Assembly (NCBI GenBank): GCA_030704615.1
Contig: CM060731.1
Span: forward strand, 31,620,001 to 31,684,000
Source of the DNA: Takakia lepidozioides
Taxonomy: Eukaryota > Streptophyta > Takakiopsida > Takakiales > Takakiaceae
DNA: 64,000 nucleotides
Direction: 5' to 3'
The notes beneath the pieces were generated by a model that made no database searches, was not told the DNA's origin, and saw only the letters and a program-made list of their open reading frames with translations. Positions 10,318 through 22,600 of this stretch are shown piece by piece. The translations under genes were made by a program, and so were the position numbers. How positions within the stretch are numbered: position 1 is the first letter of the stretch; each line of letters opens with the position of its first letter.

Positions 10318-13300
10318 CTAGGGGAAAGCCTCTGATGAAAGAGCCTCGGGATCAGTTAGAAAAAGGGTGCTAGGTGACTTAACTTCTACAATTTGTTCCT
10401 CTCCATCTGAATCGTCACTTGAATCCTTACAGTAAGGGCTCACTTTCAGGAGAGGGAGAGACTCTAGCGGTAGTGTGAGGCGGAGACTCTCGTGACTGAG
10501 CCCCCTCCGTTTAGAACTTGCTGGTCTCTCCTGGTAATTACGTGCGTCTTGCAGTCTGTAGGACGATGCAAATTGCTTTCCCACTATCCTTCTCACCAAA
10601 TCTGAGTACGACTGACTGTGGGAATGGGAGGGCCAGCTTGCTCTTCCCTGGGCCCCAGCTTTCCCGCTCTTGCTATGGGAGGGCCAGCTTGCCCGTTCCT
10701 GGGCCCCAGCTTTCCAGCTCTTGCTCAACCCCTTGACCTGTCACAGCACCTCTCAGTAGAGTCAAGAAAATAATCTGGATAAATCCTGATAGAGGATGTA
10801 CTCATAAGACGTTGTTTGCCGTAGCCTCGTGGCCATTGACCCCGCACCCAGAGAGAGAAAAGAGGAACAACAAAGAAAGAAACAAGGAAAGAAAGAGAGC
10901 CTGTCTACCACATCCACTCAAGTTGCAAAGGGTCCGCTGTTGCCTTTCTTGCTTAATGACATCCATCCTCAACTTCAGCTCCACCATGTCCACTGTGCCA
11001 AATTTTGGATGATGGAAGCTTGGAAATCAGGCCAGTTAGCAGGTTTGGGGTTTTGTGAGAAGAAGAAAATCCCCACCACATCCAGAGGAGCCCCAGAGGG
11101 CCTCTGTGACATGGAACAAAACTAGTTACTAAATGAGAACCATCTGAATGACCCAGTTGACCAAATAAATCCAAAGAACAGATCAAAAAGCCAACATTGC
11201 AAGAAGACCCAAAGAGGTGTACTCATTGACCCTCCCTGCAAGAGTGGGGTGAATATCCTTCAGGGTCTAGTCCGCAACCATCCCGGAGCTAGATGCGGGG
11301 TTTCGGACTATGAAATAGACTGAAAGAACAAGGCTCATTCCAGCACTGCTCTACACCCTTCTAGCTAGAAACAAATGTGACTGCTGGTCACACTGATATG
11401 GTTTGCATGGCCCCACTTGCAACTAAGCGGTTTGCAAATGGATCACACAAAAGTTATGGGGGCAGTAGCGAAAATGAGGAGAGATCCTTGAGGTTCAAAT
11501 AGATGGAGACTTATTTGGCTATCTAACCCTAAATCCAGCACCATGACACCTAAAAACTCACGCAGACACAGCTCCTCATGGGGTGTACAGGAGATGGAGA
11601 AACAAAGGAGAGGGACAAAAGAAACATACACCAATGTGAGCAAGGCAAACTCACATTTGATAGGCAACCTAGATAAAAAGATAGGCACATCCAAAGTAAA
11701 GAGGAGCATTCGAGATGAAAACAAAAGGCCCTGGGACAAGACCTCAAGAAAAGAAACAACAAAGAGGAAGGAAACCAGAAAGAATGTTATCTCATCATTT
11801 ACGTCAATCCAAGTGAACAAGACAATCAACTACATACTGTATAAAAATGACTGCAAGAGGTAAGACATAGGAAGTATCACAGGACTTGTAATGATAACTG
11901 ACACTCCAATTCAACCCATATCAACCAGTGAAACAAGGAAGTCGTCTACTTAACCTTCGACCTCCGTAAGCAAATCCTCAGTACTCAGTTACATCCCCCG
12001 AACTCACAATGCCTGTGAACATGGAAAACTAACAGAGCAGATGATGATATAATAAAAATATACCTTACTCCCAAAAAGGCTGAGCTCCAGAGCCTTGGCT
12101 GCATATCTAGCTGAGTGAGTCCGCTCCATGCGGTTACTGTCCAAAGTTGCCACATTGGAGGAGATCTCTCCTGCCCCCTCTCCTCTACTCTCTTCTCTCC
12201 TTTCTTGTCTGGGGTCTTTGACCAAATGATCTCGAGATGTGCGGAACGTAGATGGCCAGCTCATAAGACCAATCTCATGGCTAGGGCGCCGCGGCGGTAG
12301 AAGGCTGAGAAGGGAGTGAGAGATACCAGCTGTGGATCTCCCTGAATGCAGTTCAGTTTGCAAATGAAGATCGAGAAAGAGGATTCGGGACCTTGCCTCC
12401 ACACAGAAGTACTTGCCTTGATGTGATGGACTGTTACTTCTATTATCTGCAATGAACAGACAACAGGCAGTGGAGCTCACTGGTGCAATTCTTATCATAT
12501 GTTGGAAATGTCAGACTGCACTCGTGATCTTTGAACTACAAGGCCATATTGTAGCTAACCACTATAACAATATCTGAGCATCTACAGTCGCTGAAGCTAA
12601 CCTCCACTGGCAGCTACAACAAAGGAGTCCAGCCCTTTTGTACTCTTTGGCTTCAACACATTCAGGTCTGCTTGTATTATTCATTACTCACTGCAAAAAG
12701 TAATGACCAATGGAGGAAGATAGATATATATGTTCGCAAAATTCCAGGCATACGTCTCATTCTGAAAGCAGGCACCCACAATGTATGGCAACCAACTACA
12801 AACTCCAACAACTGAGCAATCTACAAGCAAAAACCTTTAGGTCTCAATTCTCCCATTTGAGAATTCTGAGGCAGCAAAGGTTCATTCGCATGGAGTGCTG
12901 CATCATCCCCCCACTGTACGATCCTTTGCTGCAAATATCTGAGCAGCTTCTGAGGAAAGATGTCCTGCCTAATGCTGTATTTCGAAATCCACAAACACCA
13001 ACAACAGTGGGGAGTAAGAAAACACACACCCATTTGTGTTGGATGTGCCTCTCCATTTGAAAACGTAAGGCCGAACGGTGCAGCAAGGACGTCAGTACTG
13101 CCCTCTTGCTTGACAAACCCTTCGAGTAAAACAGCAACCTCATAATGCAACAGCTCAAACACCTCGCCACGAAGGAAGATTCGCATGGTTGAGCCTTCCA
13201 TGATAAGAGCCCGCAGCTCTTGCATGGTCACCAACTCAAACTGCTGTGGCAGGACTACCTTGGCTACCACTAGTGCACTTTCCTATACAGCCATTTTTGC

Positions 13301-16300
13301 CACACGTGAGTGAATCTAAAAGACGGTAGGAATCACATTGACAGCGGGATGACAAACAGGTATAAATGCACAAATCCAAAAAAAGGAGCACTAATATACC
13401 TGCCAGAGAAAACTCTCAAGTTCAGGATGCGAGACTATAATGGATGTAATCTTGGACTGCTCGATGAAAAAGCAATGCACCACAGAGTCGGCAATGAAGT
13501 TACACAAGAGAGGTTTGCCCGCCAAGGTTTCATACAACCCAATCGTATTACCATGGGAGAATGTAGGGTGTAGCACACGTCGTCCATCTGAGAATTTGTT
13601 GTTCCACTGCAAAGACACAACACGCTAACATCTAAATGCTGGATCTGCCAGTTCACCCTCATGATTCATTTTTTGGTCACCCTCCCAAGGATTAAACCAT
13701 GAACATGCTAAAAGCTTAGCGCTGTATCTGCCACGTCAGAATCATGATTCCATTTTGGGTATGGTGAGGTCAGATGTCCTTTTCCAAGCAGTAAACCATA
13801 GGAAACTCAGATTTCAAGGACACAAATGGTTCCATTTCTGGTTCGCAAGAATGTGAATTTTGAAACGTATGTGTTCCAGCAGAGAATCCAGGTCAACTGC
13901 TGGGAACCACTTTAGAGAGGAGAAACCCAAACACCTGCTCCAACTTTTGACGAGGGCATTGCAACAAAGCAGAAGAAGGAATACGAAGAGAACAATGAAG
14001 TCACTACCATCCACGAAAGCTCACTGTTGAACCTAACCTTGTAGTGTGTAAGAAGGCCTTGAGGTCTGAGAAATACCTTGACAACCCCATTGGCAATGAG
14101 CCAGATCCCTTCAGGTTTGGCGTCTTCTTTGTATAATATGCTCTTCCGCACCTTCATGAACTCCCTTGCTCCATTTGCTAGGGACTGTTGAATAGAGGCA
14201 GGCATCGCACCTACCAGAGGCTGATTGATAAGAGTCTCATTTGATGTGGGTATTTTCACTAGTGGAGGTTTCCGAAGCAGCTTTTTCAAGTCCACCTGCC
14301 CATTGCAAGTTTCACCCTTTTGCTTTAGATCTAATCGAAATTCCATTCGTCTACCTCTCTGTATCTACATTCTCCATGCCAGTAGCTGACAGTTGCTGAG
14401 CAGAGACAGTCTCGACAGGAAAAAGGGGACCAGACCTGAACAGCATCATGAAGATGGATGGTCTCCCTGGACTCAAGGAGCCCTGCATGCTCAAGGCTCT
14501 TCACATACTCGCTCAGCTGTACCAGAATTGCACGCGTTACTTGCTTTGTCTTTACCACCCGCAACACCTACAAGCACACATGCATGTCCGTTTTGTGATC
14601 CTGTCCATAGCATTAGAGTGTAGGCCATATCACCAAAGAATGCCAAAACCTGGAATACCTGAGGGAAGGAGAGGCGAACATCTTCAAGGAATTGGCAGGC
14701 CTCCTCTTCTTCCTGCTCACTTTCTTTTATCACAGCTTCTGCAATCTCACTCTCGCCTGTTCACCCAACCCAAACATTTACATCAGCTTGAGCTCTTGTA
14801 CCCATTCAACATTCATAGGCAGACATAGGAGGGTTCATTTTATTCATATAAACAAAGCTGTCACTTGCTATATGATCCGATAGGCCGAATCTACCATCCA
14901 CATTTGAGATCCCAGTTCTCAATGTTGAACATATGGAACATGCTAACAGAGCTCCAAAAAACAGTCTAATTTAAAAAAATGAGTGGTGTGGCAGTAGTCC
15001 TGCTTACATCTACGATTGTTTATTCCATTCATATCATTACCATAGGTGAAGTTCCTAGCCCTTCTACCAACGTAGTCCATCACTAGATACCGTGCACAAA
15101 TCATCTGCTATTGCTCTTGCAGAGAACCATAAGTTACCTTGTCTGGATCATGACTACAACATAACATGGCCAATGGGATGAGAGAGAGACAGAAAAGTGC
15201 TTTGCTGAACCACGCTCCCCTTGGGGTCTCACCCTGCTGGCAGTTCTTCGCTTGCCTACATTCAGATTATTGTTTTTGGATCCCAACGTGGACTGTTTAC
15301 CCCTTCCCCCATCAAAAATAAGGGAGAGAAGAAAGGGAGAGAAGAGAAAGGAGATCCCACCAATGAAATCGCGGAGTTGATGGCGAGCAGTCCTGTGAGC
15401 CCGGAGGAATGCTGCACAAATGTAGCATGCCAACTCTAACTGCTCAACGATAAGGAAGGTCAAAAACCTCTGTGGCAGGAACGAAGCGCCATAGCAATGT
15501 AGGTACTTGAAATATTGTGGAATATGCACATGTGGTTGTAACCCGTTCCAATCCAGTAACACTTCATGCACCTGTCCAGAGTTTCACTCATTCACTCATC
15601 AGACATTGGAACCTACATCTGCTGCTAAAGCAAACACTACATGAATGTTATTTGTGCATCCATTAACAGCGATCACAAGAACATGTGCTAATTGAGAGAA
15701 GCCTACCAGTCTACGAGCAATTCTTAGAAATACCCTGGAGGGGGCAAGGGCCTAGATATAAATTAAGCTAGAGCTTTTACTTCATGATAAAACCCTACGT
15801 TGGGAAATCTATAACAGCTATCCATAAGATGGTTGAAGAATATGTGACAGAAGCCCATCACAGTCAACCAACACCATTAGGAAGACCCTTGAGGGGGGGG
15901 GGAACAAGTTAAGCTAGAGCTTGTATTCCATTGTAGACTAGCTAGAAAAAGCTAAAAAGGTGCCCACTATAGGATGACCACAATCATACCCCCACGGCCC
16001 CAAGAGGGAAGGAAAGAAAATCTTCATGAAAATGCATGGGAGGAAAGAAGGCCTATATGTGAATGGAAAAGGGAAGAAACTATACAACGTCGAGGGCCTA
16101 TGGGACAACAAAGCACAATAAGAAACAAAGAGAGAGAGAGGTATCCTTAAGTACCTTATCCAGAGCCTCATCCACTGATTGCATGAGAAGAATTGCGGCT
16201 GTCTGAGTGATGCGGCCTTCTTCAAGCATATCCCAATATGCAGCCTGTACCCCTGTGGATTCCATCACCAGACTAATGACTCAGCACTGCACTATGCAAT

Positions 16301-16564
16301 GCAGGAACAGTTTATAGAGATCCAGAGGTTTCCCATCAGACAACTTTCTTTGCTAGGGAATATGGGGTGATGGGCAAGGTGCAATGAAAGGTGGGGTATG
16401 TTTCAATACATTTGTGCATAAATCACAACACAGGTAGTCGCTAGCTGCTTTCCTGGGAGTTGTTGAGCAGAGTTACACACAGTTTTTTGGTTTCTCTGGT
16501 GCTAAGGTTTCATTTGTGTGGTCTTTCTTCTTATACTGAAGGCCCATAGTGGACATAAAACATT

Positions 16565-16610
<46 letters not shown>

Positions 16611-19600
16611 ACTCTAGGAAGCCTATTGACATTGGGTGGACTTGAAACGGGAGTACATTAATGTCTCTGTGACTAAATGCCGGCCTTGTGACCTCGTGTC
16701 CTTGTTTGTTTCGACCTGAAGCGCTTTGCTTCAGGTAAGGTAGTGCATTGGATTTAGTTGGAAGCTTGGGGCCTTTCCCTCTTTAGAATATGCCTACACG
16801 GGCCATTCCCTGCAACTCCCTGGAGTGTGATCTCTGAATGGTAACAAGCGGACTCCTACCGCTTGGGGGCAGCCCCTCCGCCCAAATTGGGCAGTCGTAT
16901 GCTCTGTCTAGCATACTCGGCACTTGGGCTCGGGTTGGTTCCTGTGCTTAAACTTATGGCCTGCGAAAACAATCAATAATTTAGCTCCTATCAACATCAA
17001 CACTCCTCAGGGTGATCCCTGGGAATTGGTTACTTATGCCAAATCTAGGGCTTCATGTGTAGTTTTTGGGGTGAATCCCAGGATGGACGATGTGTCCTTT
17101 AAAACTACATGCTCTAGCTTAGGCTTGGATTTCATGGCTAATGGTACCATCTCGAGACTTGATAACAGGGGTACGTTGAAGGTTGCAATGACCAAAAGTG
17201 CTTCTAATAGAGTCCCGCATCAATTCAATCTCAAAGAAGTTCATCCCTTGACTGGCTGGAGAGCGGTCTTAGATTTTGGTATTCAATTGGGCGCTCTAGG
17301 AAGACAACCAAGGGCAACAACTTCAACTTGAGAGTTTCTAATCGGTTTGATGCTCTGGATGAGGTTGAATCCAAACAGCCAGAAGGACAAGATGCCCCTA
17401 AGTGTACGGAACCTGAACGTCCTGAATCTGAAGGATTTGGTACTCTGAATGGTTTACCAATCCTCAAGGTTTACACAAGACGAACAAATTCTATACACGG
17501 GGTAATTGTCCCCATGCCGTCAGATGGACAATCTGTCCCTAAGTGTGCAGAGCCTGAACGTCGTGTAACTGAAGGATTTGGTACTCTAAATGGTTTACCA
17601 ACCCTCAAAGTCTACACAAGACGAGCAAAATCTATACACGGGGTAATTGTCCCCAAGCAGTCTGACGGACAATCTGCCCCTATGTGTGCGGAGCCTGTGC
17701 GTCGTGTAACTGAAAGATTTGGTACCCTGAATGGTTTACCAATTCTCAAAGTTTACACAAGACGAGCAAAATCTACACATGGGGTAACTGTCCCCCTTTG
17801 CAGAACGGTTGGCCGTCCAGGCGCAATCACAAGCTACCTAGACGACAAACAATTCACACGCAAAGGGCTGGCTTGCGGCTGGCCACTTTCAACTTCTCAG
17901 GGTTGACCAACCAAAGGAAACAACTTGAAGTGGGACAAGTTCTTCGGACTAATGATATTCATATCTGTGCTGGGCAAGAAACATGGGAAATGTCGGATAA
18001 ACTGGTTGGAGATGTCATTGGTTATAAATGGGCAGGTAAGATGTGTACTCTCAAGGCAGCCTCTGCCAAACGCGGTCAAAAAGGGGTCGGATTCTTTGTC
18101 CGTGATTTCTTGTTTGACAATTGTGAAATTATCAACAAGGGTTTGAGGTACGAGCATAGTATCTGGCTAAAACTGAATTTGAAGGGCGGCATGAGTACAA
18201 AGGACCTCTTTGTTGGTTGTGTTTACATGCCCACAGAGGGGACCCTTAGTGCTGACGCAGACAAGGCCTTCGAAGATGTAAAGCTGGACTGTGCTTCGTT
18301 CCTTGCCAAAGGTCAGGTGGTACTATTGGGGGACTTCAATGCCCGGGTGGGCAAAGGGATCCATCAGGACGATATCATTGGACCTTTTGGTGAGGACGAG
18401 CTGAATTCTAATGGCAGACGGTTAATTAACTGTCTAGAAGATCTTCAGCTTTTGACCTTGAATAACAGGACAAGAGGTGACCAAGTGCAGTGGACTCGTG
18501 AGAAACCCCAAACTGGGGAACGTTCCATTGTGGACTATATCATAATGGACAAAATTTTGTTCCCCCAGTGTGCCAATGTGTTGATCGACAGAACTGATAT
18601 TGGTACCTCTGACCACTTCCTGGTTTGGACTGAGATCAAAAGGTGTTTTCCCACCACCAAGAGATCTGTGAAACGTTCGATTCGGAAGTGGCGCATAGAA
18701 AAATTCCACAATGAGGAGGTCAAGGCTGAGTACGTCCAGGCCTTGCAAGAGGCTCTCCCTCATTTTGTCCAATCGCTCCAAGAACTTCAGTCACGCTCTG
18801 TTAACGCAAGAAATGAAGTCGAAAGAGCAGTGGACTCTTGGGAGAGTTTCGTTTCCTCCGTGGCTGACAAGATCATTGGGAGGAAACTAATTGTCTGCGG
18901 TAGAGCAGTTAATTGGTGGACTAATGAGATTAAACTCAAGATAGATGAGAGACGAGCCCTCTATAAAGAGTGCTGCAATTTGGAAACCAACAGAGAATTG
19001 TGGGCGAGGTACTACCAGCTCCGTAAAGATATCAATCAGCTTGTTAGGTCTCAGAAGAAATTATACTGGGACAAGTTATACAGTGAAATAAACTCAAACC
19101 ACCATGGTGGTAATGACAAGAAATTCTGGTTGGCCCTTCAACGTTTGTACAAACCGAAAAACGGTCAGCAAGTACAAGCGCTGAAGATTACTAAAGGTGC
19201 AGTGGTGACTTCATCAGTTGACATTGTCAAAACCTTTGAAACTCACTACAGTATCCTTGGCAGAACTTCTAGGTCTAACAGTGAGGGGTCTTCTGCTGAA
19301 TGGAGGGACACAGTTGGAAAAACTGTTCCTATGATTCAAAACAGCCCTGATGAACTGGAGTATATTTCAATGGCTTATAATGCTCCCATTAGTTCTTCTG
19401 AGATTGTGGAAGCAATTGAACATTTAAATGGATATAAAGCTGGTGGACCTGATGGTATTGTCAACGAGCTTATCAAGCACGGTGGCGATCCCATGATAGA
19501 GGCCCTAGTTCTCCTCTTTAACCTTATCAAGACTGAAATGATCCCCTTTCGCTGGCGACAGGGGGTCATTGTCAATCTATACAAGAAGGGTGACAGAGAA

Positions 19601-22600
19601 GAACCGGGGAACTACCGTGGCATCACGCTCCTCAATGCTGTTGGCAAGACATTCTGCAGAGTTATAAGTACTCGTCTCGAGGTTGATCTGGAGTCTAGAG
19701 GTTGTTTCCACGAAGGCCAAGCTGGCTTTCAGCGAAACAGGGGCTGTGTGGATCATATCTTCACTCTAAGCCAGATTATCCAGAGAAGGAAAAAAGAAGG
19801 GAAACCCACTTATGTCTTTTTCCTGGATGTCAAAAAGGCTTATGACACAGTGTGGAGAGATGGCCTATGGTTCCGCCTCTGGTCTTGTGGGATCAAGGGA
19901 AAGATGTGGAGAGTTGTTCACAACTTGTATGCTCACACCAAAAGCTGTGTCACTGTTAACGGACAGAAGTCCAACTTCTTTGACATAGACCAAGGTGTAG
20001 CTCAAGGATGTACTCTCTCCCCTCTGCTCTTCAATGTTTTCATCAATCAACTCCTCGAGGATGTGGAATGTGAGGGATTTGGGTTAAGGGTGGGTGATAC
20101 CACCATACCAGCCCTTATGTTTGCGGATGACTTCGCAGGCATAGGGGAGACTCCAACCAATCTCCAGGAGTTGATTGATTGCGCGAAGAGATACTTTGAT
20201 CTTTGGGGCTAGAGGCTAATGTCAGCAAATGTGCAGTGGTAGCATTCAACGACAGAGGAGAGGGAGGAAGTGATCTTAAGTGGCAGTGGGGTAGCCAAGA
20301 GATCCCGGTCCTCCCTTCCTACACTTTACCTGGGCGTTGAGTTCTCCTCCAATTGTAATTGGGATGCACATATCCAGAAAGTTGTTCAAACTGGCAAGGG
20401 CAAAGCTCTGGGGCTCACTAAATTTTTCCACTGCAGAGGGGTCAACTCTGAGGTTAAGAAAACCATGCTTTGTCGCGTTATTAGACCTGCCTTGGAGTAT
20501 GGATCTGCTATATATGGTTGATAACTCCAACCAGGCTAAGTCTCTAGAATCCATTCAAGTGGGGGTGCTTAAGGAGTGTATGTCAGCATGCTCCAAAACA
20601 GCCAATGTGGCTGTTCGGGGTGAGTTTGGCATTCCGTCCTTAAGCTCCCGACGAGATGAATTCAAGGTCAGATGGTGGGGTCAGCTGCAACATATGCCCA
20701 ACACCACCAAGTAATCCTAAGTTAATCGACTTCTATTATCTTGGAAACCAGGACCGGCCCTGTCAACCAGGCTAAGTCCCTGGCAGAAGAGAGGTAGAAG
20801 AGATCCTCAAGGACCTGGACCTGGATCCGCAAGTCTTGACCCTGCTGGATAAATCTGACTTAGAGGCTGTAGTGTCCTCAGCCATGTCTGTTGCCATGAG
20901 ATTGTCTGATGAAAATGAAGTTAGGCAAAACTTCCCTGAACTTGTTTCCAGTCTGTGACATGGGGGAGGACATCTTGGATGACCTCAAGGGTCTACCCAC
21001 TCTCGGCACTAGACTGAAATTTAAACTCAGGGCAGGAAGCCTACCTTTGAACAGCAAACAGAAGCAGAGAGGAAAGGGAGAGTGCAATTGCCCGTTGTGT
21101 GGGCAATCTGAAGACAGTATTCATTTTCTGATACACTGTCCACCAAAGAGACGCTCTCTTCAAATCTATTAAGGGAATTGTGCCTGTACCCCTGTTTACC
21201 AACTTTGAAAGTCTCGAGGCTGAGCCAAAAGCCCAGGCCCTCCTGAGGCCTAGTTTTTTGGGCAAATCACACACAGCAGATTGATGCTTGTGTGAAGGGA
21301 TTTCTAGAGGATATCTGGAAAACCCGGATTAATTCTTTATATGGAGGTAAGTCTTACTACCAACGTCAGCCCCTGACAGAGGTAGGTTCTGTCCCTTTTG
21401 TTCCCGCTCAAACTGGGCGCGGGGTCAATGGCCACAAGGCTACGGCAAACAACGTCTTATGAGTACAATCTCTCTCTCTCTAAATGAAGTTAGGCAGAAA
21501 ACTTCCCTGAACTTGTTTCCAGTCCATGCCATCATTGATGACCTCAAGGGTTGGCACTAGCCTGAAATTTAAACTCATGGCGGGAAGCCTACCTTCAAAC
21601 AGAAGCAGAGACGAAACGGGATTGCAAATGCCCGTTCCTGAAGGCAATATTCACTTTCTGATTCATTGTCCCCGGATACTCTCACCAGAGAGACGTCCTC
21701 TTCAAATCCATCAAGGGAATGGTGCCTGTACATGTTTTATCAGCTTTAAAAGTCTCGAGGCTGAGAAGCCCAGGCCCTTTTGGGGCCTAGTTATTGGGCA
21801 AACCACACACAGCAGATTGATGCTTGTGCAAAGAGATTTCTAGAGGATATAGGGTAAACTCGGATCAATTGTCTGTTCCAAGGTAAGTCATACTACTGGT
21901 GTCAGCCCCTGACAAAGGTAGTTTCTGTCCCTTTGTGTTCTGCTCAAACTGAGCGCGGGGTAAATGGCCACAAGGATATGGCAAACAACGTTTTATGAGT
22001 ACATTCTCTCTCTCTCTCTCTCAAAATTGTAGTTTCTGTCTGGCTCTAAGTTCGTTTCTCTCTCTCCGCCGGCGCGGCAGCATGTCGGCGCTGCGCTCAC
22101 GGGCGTTGGCGCACTAGCGCCATCTCCACCACACCATGACGTCCAAACGCCAAAGGACGGCTGCCGACGAGGTAGACTACCCGTCTCCCTCACGTCGACC
22201 TGATTCCCCTCTGCTTCTTCTTCCTGCCCCTGTCTCTCATCAAGCCTCTCCTTTGCGTCAGTACTCCACAAGGAGTGCTGATGTTCAAACGCTTCGGGAC
22301 CAAATCTCCATCTTACAAACGAAATGCATCTCGGAGGAGACTCTGCAGCAAGTGCTCGCCGCTCGTGACAATGACTCGGAGGAGCGGTTGGCTTCCCTAG
22401 ACAAAGACTGGGAGACGCGGATGGCTTCCCTTAACAAAAATTGGGAAAAGCGCATGGATTCCTTGGACAAAGATTGGCAGAAGCGCATGACAGACAGATA
22501 CACAGACTTGGAGAACAATATGCGAGTTCAGGATAGCGTTTTGCGGCCTCTCTTCAGGAGTGCACTAGCAAACTTCAAGGTCTGGCGAAACATCTCAATG

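Larger units (their letters stand above)
16611..21482 (+). mobile_element. LINE-A: non-LTR retrotransposon, near full length, defective
   Basis: The order is leader, ORF1, ORF2 (endonuclease plus reverse transcriptase), 3' region and TC-repeat tail. The 5' boundary is placed at the end of the CT microsatellite by inference. No poly(A) tail or target duplication is evident. The element lies in antisense orientation inside antiporter intron 15. Clade is unresolved. The reverse transcriptase has an FADD catalytic box rather than the YADD of LINE-B, and the C-terminus carries a Cys-Cys-His-Cys knuckle. This resembles invertebrate-type non-LTR elements as much as plant L1 or RTE. Several frame breaks show that it is no longer competent. 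Confidence 0.88.

Noticed and set aside
16561-16610. CT run as a polypyrimidine tract of the antiporter intron
   Set aside because: The antiporter is on the minus strand, where this is a GA run about 300 bp from the acceptor, so it cannot serve that role.
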